Assembly: GCF_963678635.1 (NCBI RefSeq)
Contig: NC_087070.1
Location: forward strand, 5,492,539 to 5,556,538
Origin: Symsagittifera roscoffensis
Taxonomy: Eukaryota; Xenacoelomorpha; Acoela; Convolutidae
Direction: 5' to 3'
DNA length: 64,000 nt
A program made the translations under genes and the position numbers. The notes below the pieces were generated by a model. The model was given only the letters and a program-made list of their open reading frames with translations, ran no database searches and was not told the origin of the DNA. Each line of letters begins with the position of its first letter. Position 1 is the stretch's first letter. Positions 32,201 to 40,422 of the stretch are shown here, in pieces.

Positions 32201-34397
32201 GGAGCCATCGAACCTAAGGCTTCGCAAGTCAGAATTGGCGGCGGCATGGGCGGACATATCTCATGCACTGAGGGGCTTTTATGGACTAGCCGACATCCTG
32301 ATCGTATTAGACGAGGTACTCTTGCTAGAGATATCGAACTTTGCCAGGCAACTTAAGTTCAGCCCAGTCATTGGGGACGATCACCCGGCAATAAGCCAAT
32401 TAACGGCCAGCTTGTGGTTTCGGAGCATGGATGTGAAGATCACAAATTCCACCAGCAAGTCTAGAGGTCCTAGTAACGAGAGAAGAAATGTGGCTGAGAC
32501 GGAAAAGCAATTAGAATCGCTGAAATATCGCTTGACGCAAGAGAATGGCTGGTGGTCATTTTTGACACCAAGGCTGGAGAACGCCACGAATAAGACGAGG
32601 GAGGAAGCACCACCCCTCGTGAAACAAGTCTGGAGTTTTCTGGAGAAACAATTGGAGCTGGCCGAAGTAAGAGACATGACGGTGGCTAGATTCGTCTCGG
32701 CCGCCAATGAAGTGACGATTGGAGGGTTCTGGAGGGAGCACGCCAAGGGTGAGCTGAGGACTAGGAGGGATCATGAGATTCTCAAGTTCTTGAGTCCTTG
32801 CTGGGAAAAGGAATTCATGGCAGGAATGTTCGGCACCACGGCGACTATCTTTGGAGCCTTCGTGCAGGAGATACTGGGCATGCCCATCAACCTGCTCTTG
32901 GCTTTGTATCTGGTCTACCCCAGATACTTGTTCAACATGGGCCCAGCATACATGTTTAGTCGAGGAGTGGAGACACTTCGAATTGATGGGTATCTGGCAC
33001 TATTACTCTTGACTCACGGGGAATTGGTGTCGTTTCATCGATTAATGGAATATGGAGAGCCTCTGTCTATGGGGAGAGTCCACTCGAGCATTGAAACCAG
33101 CTCCTACAAGTGCGCCGCAGGGCTGAAGACGTTGTTAGTGCAATACCTCATGATGCAGAATCGGCACATGACGGGTGAAGATGAGAATCCAACCTCGAGA
33201 GAAGAATGGAAGAAGATGAATAGAGGGATGCCTCTGTTAACGGACCTATGCCTGGCAATGAGGTCGGACCCTATGGGGATAATCCGGGGTCTAGAGGAGG
33301 TGGTGACCTGCATTTATGGTCCAGCAGTGACGTACGCATTCCCAGACCCCCTGGTGACAACGTATCGTCACTCTGTGACGCACTTGAGTCTTATCAGTAT
33401 GCTGGATGGGACGGCGCTAAATTGGTGTCAGCAGGAGGTGCTCAGAGCGCGAATGAGCAACACGGTACTCTTTGGAAAAGTGAAAGATGCCGAGCTGATA
33501 GTGTACAACTTCAGGGGGCAAATGCAATGTAGAATGGGAGGTAAGCGAGAGGGCCCCATCGAAATGTATCCCAAGTTTTGGAACTTGAACCCATTGACGG
33601 CAGACGGACGAGAGATCTTGAGGATTCCTGCTTGGAAGGAATGCTTTGCGCTGGTCAAGAGGGAGCTGGAGGCCATAATGGAGAAAGAGATCCTCCCAGC
33701 CACCATGCCTGAGTACCCGATAGTCAGGAGGATGACCTTGGGAATGAACAGCCCCTTGGTAGTTCCCTCCATAATGGCGAGGATGACGACGGAGGAAATG
33801 CAGAAGTATTTCACTGATGGTTGGGACCCCCTGTTCATCGGCTACACGGCGGCGGTCTACTTCCATAATAGCGAGGCGAAGGTAAATTCGTGGACGACGC
33901 AAGCGAAAAAGATGAGAGGTTCGCAGCCCCCCGGATATGAGGTGCGAAAGGTCTTGAGAGCTCTTGAGCAGGAGGGACTTGAGAACATGCTACCCATATG
34001 GGATGATGGCAGGATGATCATGATGGAGGGGCACGTCGCATTGGTGGACGACATGAAATTTGCAACGAGAAAATACAGGGCACCCTATGGCTTAGAACAG
34101 GTGGAAGTGAGACAGGAGGGAAAAGAACTAGATGCAGCAGGTCAACTGCACGTAGCCCTGACGGAATACAAGAAATTGGACCCTACGACACCATCACCAC
34201 TGTCAGTGGACACGCCTGGAGATAAGAGGAGTGGACCCGTTGAGGACCGGTTTAAGAAAATTCTCGAGAGAAGGAGACATGAGTCAGAAGAAGAGAGTAT
34301 GGATGAAACTCTCAGTAAGCCGGTGAAGACATGGAAGTGGGGAATACGCCTGAACCAGGGCCATCAGGGGAGGAGCTCACCACTCAAGAGCTGTTGA
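29244..34397 (+). CDS. Copy B ORF2, 1,717-aa protein with SGNH (GDSL) hydrolase domain
   Basis: Residues about 150-230 are a charged coiled coil built partly on 7-residue repeats of the LxRDQAx type. Residues about 410-580 carry the SGNH blocks: GDSL with Ser417, GTND with Asn466, and DGIHFD with Asp560 and His563. SGNH enzymes cleave ester bonds; substrates vary widely, so none is assigned. A second, degenerate SGNH-like stretch follows (about 838-1000): GSDFEG at 841-846 and FAGMND with Asn893. The remaining 700 residues are unknown, with one hydrophobic helix-like run near 1213-1230. I see no signal peptide, so it is not an obvious envelope protein despite its env position. The ATG is conserved in copy A. 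Confidence 0.88.
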   Translation: MADRFWKSMPAALKKPTLDELYRRLRDLDYTQIDERMAVMLNAILQLEDQGECRESATEAVLMIGYTTEGISNQEQTRWLSWNVDGGVRGFDLARNPGLSNNTEYGAGEFPLPTRPTARSTGQSSSKVLSMTRAQQTTEAYPDLGVLKKELEKTQKERNKANLDRDQAKLDREKVQLERDQAVNERDQTLRLLEMLKAEHQQELRVRENAANCEQLKSELERIEQRQREFDAQKGARPKERVVTSSRPESRMEVDEVPRARARFNLDREAREHMSEGLEVWIPNDATSSLRSLETQPVRPLMDVVLPGYTPTSTSSDSQVSGGSSRLKELGEKLRQKSRESSARPELPPTWREQPVRSVVISSYKKNTEGRYHRHNRLDWSAEQKARRDCFHDAAWVEYLAPPRVPEGAVHLIIGDSLVRVLTRIRSHWQTGILSFAGAATPQMLATLEMLGMTKVYTVTLMIGTNDVSRGEARKITRLHDKMSCLLEELRIQMDPILLTVCTIPYNMMFDQHALEMNEKVRNLNKVIRDIHRKSVLPVRLLDVAERMEKKGFPEDTSNDGIHFDRPRGAEWLNDVFQEHINTLEADLLETAQFTLGPTPNPPFLASRALSARLGTRVDTRDSSRSNQTRLQSVTPMESEEVTSSTPPGSAISSVVVAENKREKRSMETARLRYPEKVKELDLEGLECRRELAETLGIERVSHEDLNRHHCVDWLKAHEAHFSRTKLMETADLTGIPTKVIMGPINYRPLKLLGSPGLIVEPPKHRTSIARIRLATPAQLKVVDKLLNPRGMELPDAAYEGSKLAEDPRYGKPCGSTQLAKTLAVYDRADPAAARVVIVAGSDFEGTSPKLFWPETLIYSLPGAELNQMLTLVVAIKSEMPCEPGLLLFAGMNDHLHAMGLLEQLKGNEIPTSRKIWEAIQALFAAMNEVQENVVSRFGPKTKVVFTTSPGYANMPPALQFVYAVLILIAEGNEWRILMAAPNRELEPSNLRLRKSELAAAWADISHALRGFYGLADILIVLDEVLLLEISNFARQLKFSPVIGDDHPAISQLTASLWFRSMDVKITNSTSKSRGPSNERRNVAETEKQLESLKYRLTQENGWWSFLTPRLENATNKTREEAPPLVKQVWSFLEKQLELAEVRDMTVARFVSAANEVTIGGFWREHAKGELRTRRDHEILKFLSPCWEKEFMAGMFGTTATIFGAFVQEILGMPINLLLALYLVYPRYLFNMGPAYMFSRGVETLRIDGYLALLLLTHGELVSFHRLMEYGEPLSMGRVHSSIETSSYKCAAGLKTLLVQYLMMQNRHMTGEDENPTSREEWKKMNRGMPLLTDLCLAMRSDPMGIIRGLEEVVTCIYGPAVTYAFPDPLVTTYRHSVTHLSLISMLDGTALNWCQQEVLRARMSNTVLFGKVKDAELIVYNFRGQMQCRMGGKREGPIEMYPKFWNLNPLTADGREILRIPAWKECFALVKRELEAIMEKEILPATMPEYPIVRRMTLGMNSPLVVPSIMARMTTEEMQKYFTDGWDPLFIGYTAAVYFHNSEAKVNSWTTQAKKMRGSQPPGYEVRKVLRALEQEGLENMLPIWDDGRMIMMEGHVALVDDMKFATRKYRAPYGLEQVEVRQEGKELDAAGQLHVALTEYKKLDPTTPSPLSVDTPGDKRSGPVEDRFKKILERRRHESEEESMDETLSKPVKTWKWGIRLNQGHQGRSSPLKSC

Positions 34398-37300
34398 AAG
34401 ACTTGAGCGAGGAGAATTGGGCAGATACTGCCACCCCACCTCTGAATCCGTCCCCCCGGAAGAATCTGGAATTGCCATTGGCAAATGAGACCTTCAATAT
34501 GGGGATGATACTCTTGAGCTCGGAGGAAAGGGAAAAGAACACTTTCGAAGGGAACAGGGACATGTTCCTGGGTCTCTGAAGAACGATGCTTGGCAGGAGT
34601 TCTTGGAAGAATTCAATCAAGAAGTGGGCAGCGAGACGACGCTGGACAAATTCAAGGAGGAACTGTGGGACACAGTCGTAAGATTTGGAGAACCGCTTCT
34701 GATAGGAACGGGCCTGGATGAGAAGGCGAGAAAAGAGCTGCTGAGCAAGCTGGTAGAGCTGAGGAATTCACGATCGAAGACTAGAGAAGAAAAATGTGAG
34801 GACAGCTCTACTCTGAAACAAAAAACTGTAGATAAAATAGTTGATGATATAAAAAGGGATAAGGTTGGGACTAGTAATATGATTAAAAATACTAATATCC
34901 TTAAGGCTCGAGCAGGGGGAGGCAAGAGTTGGAAGGATTGGAGGTAGACAGAGAGGTCGAATCAGTGATGATAGCCACAACACCCTCAAGCAGAGATGTG
35001 AAGACTCGCAAGAGGAAGAGAGAAGTGGAGGGATTGGGTAGTCCTTCAGTGGATGCTGTTTCGGAAGGAAACTTGAGAGAGACGGCGCCCATGGTTTTGG
35101 CTCGATGCAAGACGGCGGCATACAAGAGCAGCTCGGAGCTCAGAAGACCACTTGAAGTAGAGAGGGAAATAGAGGTTTCCACCAGTTCGACATCGGAGGA
35201 AGACTTCAAGCCTCAGAAGATAAACGTAAAGAGAGGTTCAACGAACGGACAGACATGGGAAGTGGATGTCGGCAAAGAATGGATCTCGAAGGCACACCAG
35301 GCCACGGGCAAGCAAGTGACGAGTGATCCATTGGAGAGGAACAAGACGAGGAACAACTCCCGGACGTGGTGGATGGCCCTCGAGACATTGAAGGAAATGG
35401 AGGACTGCTTGAAGAAATTGGACAGTGGAGTAGCTCGCAAGCGACGCAATTGGGCCACCCAGCAAAAGGCCGAGGTTAATAAAATAGAAGTGGCGATTCA
35501 GCTGAAGAGGTCCTGGCAGAACTTGTTGAAGGATCATTTTGAAGAGGCAATGAGGACATCCTCATCAGCACCACCATTAATGGCGAATCCCTTCGTTAGA
35601 ACTGCAGGACAATTAATGTTCACCTGGAGTCTGGTGGGAATAGAGTTGGAGACATTGACCTCGTATGATAGACTGAAGTTGGGAAGCAAAAAGCTAGATG
35701 TATATCAAGCATTGATGCAACACGTGGCTAGGGACAATTCAGGCTTGAGCCTGGCTAGGAGGAAGGATGCCACATGTTTCTTGAGATGGATAATGTCAAT
35801 GATGTCTGATAGTACCATCTTGGCATGCCACCAGAGAGCAAGCGGAAGTAAAACCGTGGAAAAAAGAGTCTCAACGATCATCTTAAACGTGTATCAGAGT
35901 ACTGGTATAGAAAAAGAAGATGGTTCCAGACTGTCCCTAGAGAACCACAGAAAGCTGGACGAGGTACGGAGATTTTATAATAAGAAGTTCGAAGAAGAGC
36001 ATGATGTTCACCGTAACCTGGCCTCGTCAGAGAATTACTCGAGACCCAGCGAGAAGGGGGAACACCAATACGTGTCAGGAGTGATGGGAATAGCCTACAA
36101 CCCCTTCTTAGACTCAGAAACTGGAGGCGCTCACAGAAACCACGAGGTGGCGGAGCTACTGAAGTTTTGGACAGAAAGAATAATGGAAATAGAAACGGTA
36201 GAGAAAGAGGGGCCGAGCCTAGGCCTGATTCTTGAGAAAACACCAGAGGTGGTAAGCATAGCGCGTTCGAACAAGAGAGTTGAAGTGAACATGGGCGATA
36301 GAAATGGCTTGTTAATCACGAACTTGGGAGTGGTATGGAAGCTATTAAGACCCTCCTGGTGTCCACATCCCCACGCGAGTCTGATCGAGGAAACCACCGA
36401 GCGAGTGAGGTTAGCACCAACGGAAGATGAAGATCTGGCAAAGTTGAGTGTGTTGCACAAGCTAATCTCACCTCAGACGCAGGAGTCAGGCGAAAAGACG
36501 AGCAAGCTCGGGTCGGCAAAGAAGATGGAGCCGGGTAGCTGTCTGGATTCGACGTGTGGGAACGGAGAGCACACCTGCGATGGACGGTCATGTGTCAGAA
36601 TACTGTCCTTTCAAAAAGAAGACCTGGTCACTTGGTTTGAAGACATCACGGAAAGGGAGAAAAGTGAAGTGCAAATAGTAGCGGAGTGTTACGCGAGAAC
36701 TACGGTGAACATAGCAACAGCTCTCGGATTTTTCTCGAGAATGTGTAGTCTGCAGTCACTGGAAAGACTAGAGTCTGAACACCATTTAGTGACGGCGTTG
36801 AGCGTGGAATCATGGCCGGGAGTGTTGCAGGTGACTCAAAAGCATATCCGGAGCTGGAAGGTTGGTCTCGAGGCAGAAATGGGGTTTCCCATGAGCGAAG
36901 CTAATGGCCTGCCATTGAACGCAAAATCCCTGATAGGGTCAATGATGGCCAATTTGTGCGGAAGCCACTACCCACTGCACATGGCGATGGTGGAAGCATC
37001 CAGCCAGAGAATATTGGTGGACAAGGCCTTCTCAGTGCCCAAGTGCGTGAGGTTGGCTCGGATATCGCATCACTCGCACAAGTTGTTGAGAAAAATCAGA
37101 GGGACAGTACCAAAAGAATTGAGAGATGACTTGAGTGAAATCTGGGGAGAAGAACTTTTGAAGTTGGAGAGTGAGAACACCAGCGATCACGAGAGACAAA
37201 ACGTGATCGGAAAGCCTGTGGGAGGTGCTCCAAACATGGAAGATAACGACACGATGCATGAGAAAATGATAGAGCTTGAGCCTCTCTTGGAAGCCTCGGG

Positions 37301-38125
37301 GGAGCGTAACCTCAGGAGCATTGAGATCACCCATGGAGAATGCCCATGCCACTGTTTGGCACAAACGGTGTGGTATCCAGATCACAAGAACCTTTGCCTG
37401 GTGTGGGATATGGAAGAAATTCGGTCGATCGGACTACCGGATCACCGGCAGAAGGTGACGCTCTTCGTAGTGAGTACGATGTTGGCTCTGAGATGGATAG
37501 AAGAGAATATAACGAAGTATCGGGAAGCGACGACGCCAACGGCTGAGTCAATATACGCGATAGACTACAGCAGGAGACTCGAGTTTTTGAGACTGCGTGC
37601 AAAGTATTCGCCATACCAACGGAAGTCAAACACGTATGGAGCCGTCTGAGGTACTTTCCATGGTTTCGGGCGACACTGACGTCTTGGTTGTACATGACAA
37701 CGAAAGATCACATGAGAAAGCATCAAAAGGAGTATCGACAGTTCCAGGCCGAGATTGGGCCAGAAGCTTTCAAGAGACCCCTGTTAACCCATCGAAATGC
37801 GATCACGACAGGATGGAAGAGAGTGGGTAAAATGTCTAGAGACAATACCAAAGCGAGGGAATCGATACTAGAGGAGGACCTGGCGAAGAACGTGAGCTTG
37901 AGCCTGCACAACTCCTTTTGTTTGAGCCGGGAGTCTAGGGTGAAGGCACTACCCAACCAGGCAAAGAGGTTGCAGGAGCAAAGAGAATGGATGCGATCCT
38001 ATGAACAGCTGAAGGCTTGGGAGGAAATCGTGATTAGCTCCGATGATGAAGAAGAACTGCTGAGACAGTTTGCCGTATCTAGTACTTCAGGGTGCAGCAC
38101 CTCCAAGGCGAAGAGTGCGAGGTGA
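34331..38125 (+). pseudogene. Copy B ORF3, about 1,265 codons, with three single-base gaps
   Basis: Open pieces are 34331-34579, 34603-34947, 34929-37649 and 37688-38125, each in a different frame from its neighbour. Alignment with copy A shows one missing base near 34570, one near 34915 and one near 37583; A is open across each point. ORF3 starts at an ATG conserved in A that lies 67 bases inside ORF2, in another frame. Visible features: basic cluster RKRKRE (nuclear localisation candidate), a Cys-rich patch around 36540-36600, and EIVISSDDEE near the end, a good SUMO-interacting motif shape, also kept in A. No family recognised. Two of the gaps fall in G or T runs, so sequencing error is possible. 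Confidence 0.75.
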
Positions 38126-38554
38126 GTGGATGGTTCGAATGGATCTTGAGTCTTGAGAGGGAAGGGGGGCTTGAGTGTGGATCCGGGTGAAACCTGGGTT
38201 CACGAAAAATAAATTTTAACAAAACAAGATATTGTTATTAATATGCTATATCTATTATATAAACGAAAATGCTGCATGACAATTTCCGAATTGAATGGGA
38301 CAAAAGAAATTTTAAATAATTGGCTTGAAAAGCGAGAATTCATAGGTGCAGGTGTGTGCAGATTTTGGTTGCTGTTTAGCGATAGTGTGAAAATTTTACA
38401 TTGCCGTGAATTTTGGGGTGTAGATAAGCTTAAGTCTGCTGCAAACTTCTGTAAATGACCACTGGCACTGTACCTTGAGCAACACTCGGTTTTCGGGGAC
38501 TCACTGGCAGACGACAGCACGCGATGAGGACATCGATCTTGAGTCCGGGGAGTA
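38126..38554 (+). other. Copy B 3' untranslated region and polypurine tract
   Basis: Non-coding. It ends GAGTCCGGGGAGTA directly before the 3' LTR, the same as in copy A; GGGGAG is the likely core of the plus-strand primer. The stretch with TAAGTCTGCTGCAAACTTCT is also conserved between the copies. Confidence 0.7.
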
Positions 38555-39462
38555 TGTGCCAGTCGGTCATATTTGGAAGTTTGACCTTGAGAAAAGCAAG
38601 AGCACTTGATTTTGGGGTGAAATTAAGTTTTTCAAAAATACGAATGGAGCCTGTCATGCACGATTTTCTCGCGATAACTGAAAGTCAAAAAAGAGAAGTC
38701 AGAACAATCGAGTGACAATCGCGGGAAAGTTGCAAGAAAAATCGGTAGGAAATTGCTATTCGCAATTTCCGTCACAGCAATAACCTAGAGTAGAGCTGTC
38801 CCATTCGAAACAGAGACAAGAGTATTCCCACGAACTGGATTATTGTGACTTGACTGGAGTACTATTCTAAACTGGACTAGAGTGAACCTTCGGTGGAAAG
38901 GTGGACAGCTTGAGTGTCCCAATGGTTCACGAGAAATTACAGTCTAGAGTACAAACTTGTTCTTGTTGTTAAAACTGACAAACACTAAACTCATTTTAGT
39001 TACATTATTTAATTCTCGAGTTAATTACCGACTGAAGTACTTCCAGTTCTTGAGCGTGCTACAATGTGAGTACAAATTTAAATTTCTAGAGTGTGTTTTA
39101 TGATTATTATGTTGAGGTAAGGCGAGTTTTAGGTTGATCCATCTGAAATGGATCAAAGTTCCACTGTCCAATAAAAAGTAACTAAACGGATTGTTCCAAC
39201 CCGGTTTTTAACGGCGTTCATGTATTTTGGGTATCTAGAGACCTAAGTATGGGGACGTTCCTAATTCTAGAGTGGGGGGATATTTTAGTAGTAGCCTTTA
39301 AGCTGTAACGGGTCGTAGTCTCATGTCACCAACGAACCGAATTGGCTCCGACTGATTTGAGGTAGAAAAACACAAGAGATAGTGTCCCTGACTCTTGAGC
39401 CAATAGTTATAGGGCCTATTTTTCTTAAGCCTCATGTGTGACTGCAGTAGACGAATGTTACA
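38555..39462 (+). repeat. 3' LTR of copy B (908 bp)
   Basis: Same length and ends as 16411-17318. The differences I could find by eye number about 8, all substitutions (for example GAAAATC/GACAATC and GGGGAAGTT/GGGGACGTT). Near-identity means a fairly recent insertion. Confidence 0.95.
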
Positions 39463-39500
39463 TTAAGCCTCATATGTGAACGAAGTAGGCGACTGTTACA
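39463..39500 (+). repeat. 3' LTR of copy A, right end
   Basis: It starts TTAAGCCTCATATGTGAAC and ends GACTGTTACA, matching the last bases of the B LTRs. It completes the LTR begun at 15552, giving a reassembled length of about 894 bp. Confidence 0.9.
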
Positions 39501-39715
39501 AAACCGTCAAAGAGGTTGTTTCCTCCAATGAAAAGTATGATGATGTCAAAGCGACCTGCGGGTGGAATGTAGTCGTATAAGCGCCTGATGCTGGCCCCAG
39601 GGAGCGACAAGATGTTGAGGTTTCCGGCTTCTAGGAATCTCGCTTGGGAATCCGCAAGGAATAGGTACTTTGTTGGTGCTTCCTTGAATATATGAAACCT
39701 CGAGTATCCAGTCAT
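39501..39715 (-). pseudogene. SGNH-hydrolase fragment from a third mobile element, cut by copy A
   Basis: The minus-strand frame encodes about 70 residues with LADSQ (SGNH block I shape), LSLPGASIRRL, and FDIIILFIGGNNLF (block III shape, GGNN). It breaks exactly at the copy A LTR end, so the frame's last residues, beyond 39500, are LTR sequence. Fragments of this type occur in invertebrate retroelement proteins, so this is probably an older mobile-element relic that served as A's target. The sequence differs clearly from the SGNH domain in ORF2. Confidence 0.6.
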
Positions 39716-40422
39716 AAAACTTGTTTCTAAAATCCTCCCATTGGAAGCCTTCTACCCAAGATTTGAGACATCATTATATAAAACACACTATTTTTTTCAA
39801 GTTTAAGTTTATCAAAGTGTTTCTTCGTCTTTGCAGTACAGTCTTGTTTAAGAGCTCTCATCCGGGTTCGGCGCTAATTTTGAGTTTTGGGACGAGTTTC
39901 GGGTTCAAATTTGATTTCGGGTTCGTGCATTGAATTAAAGTCCGGATTGGGTTCGCGTTTTTGTGTTTCGGGTTTCAGTTTAGAAGAATGTCGGCATCCT
40001 GGAAATATTTAACTAAGTTAAACCAGAATAACTAAGCTTAACAAGAATTTCATTTATAATTTTCATGGTGAGGACGTTGAGGATGTATGATCGCAATGAA
40101 ATACGAAAGACTCATAGTTTTACTTTAGACATCTTATGAAACTAATTTATCAAATTAGAAGTTTTTTTAAAGGCAAATGAGAAAAAGTTGCACCTTCTCT
40201 TGGAGATTAAAGTACTACAACAGCTGTGTAAACTCCAGGAAACTCTTAAATTCACCTCGTAATCGCGGGGCAATATAAGTTCTTGATTTTTGTGATTATT
40301 ATAGATTATGCGTTTTGAATTTTATTTTCGCCAATTCAAGTACTCTAATTTTTTAAGTATAAAAAGTCTGGTATTTTCATCAACCATCTTAATATCAGTT
40401 TTTTTGCTGAAAATATTAACAA
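39716..40422. other. Intergenic sequence downstream of the CFAP100-like gene
   Basis: No gene seen. A degenerate GGGTTTCGGGTTC-like simple repeat lies at about 39858-39978. The rest is A+T-rich. Confidence 0.6.

Larger units (their letters stand above)
16411..39462 (+). mobile_element. Giant Ty3/gypsy LTR retrotransposon, copy B, 23 kb, near complete
   Basis: It is bounded by two 908-bp LTRs in direct orientation, both starting TGTGCC and ending GTTACA. Order: LTR, 2.6-kb leader with tandem repeats, ORF1, gag-pol (protease, reverse transcriptase, RNase H, integrase, macro-like domain), ORF2 (SGNH hydrolase), ORF3, untranslated region, LTR. Protease before RT and integrase after RNase H is the Ty3/gypsy order. 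It is inserted in copy A's 3' LTR. The left flank ends TTCTTA and the right flank begins TTAAGCC; removing B and one TTA gives an uninterrupted A LTR. A 3-bp duplication is shorter than the 4-6 bp usual for this superfamily. Gag-pol and ORF2 are open; ORF1 has one stop and ORF3 three single-base gaps. Confidence 0.95.
1..39500 (+). mobile_element. Giant Ty3/gypsy element, copy A (5' end outside window, interrupted by copy B)
   Basis: Copy A runs from before the window to its 3' LTR end at 39500. Its own sequence is 1-16410 plus 39463-39500; everything between is copy B. Position 1 corresponds to about 22111 in B, inside gag-pol just after the zinc knuckles. Order is the same as in B: gag-pol, ORF2, ORF3, 3' untranslated region, LTR. 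All three reading frames carry nonsense changes, frameshifts, deletions of tens to about 900 bases, one in-frame 273-bp duplication and one 32-bp palindrome. This marks A as an old, dead copy. Its 5' LTR, leader and ORF1 are outside the window, so its flanking target duplication cannot be tested. Confidence 0.9.

Noticed and set aside
29244-34397. ORF2 as a retroviral envelope glycoprotein
   Set aside because: It occupies the env position, but no signal peptide, cleavage site or clear C-terminal membrane anchor is visible, and the recognisable domain is an SGNH hydrolase.
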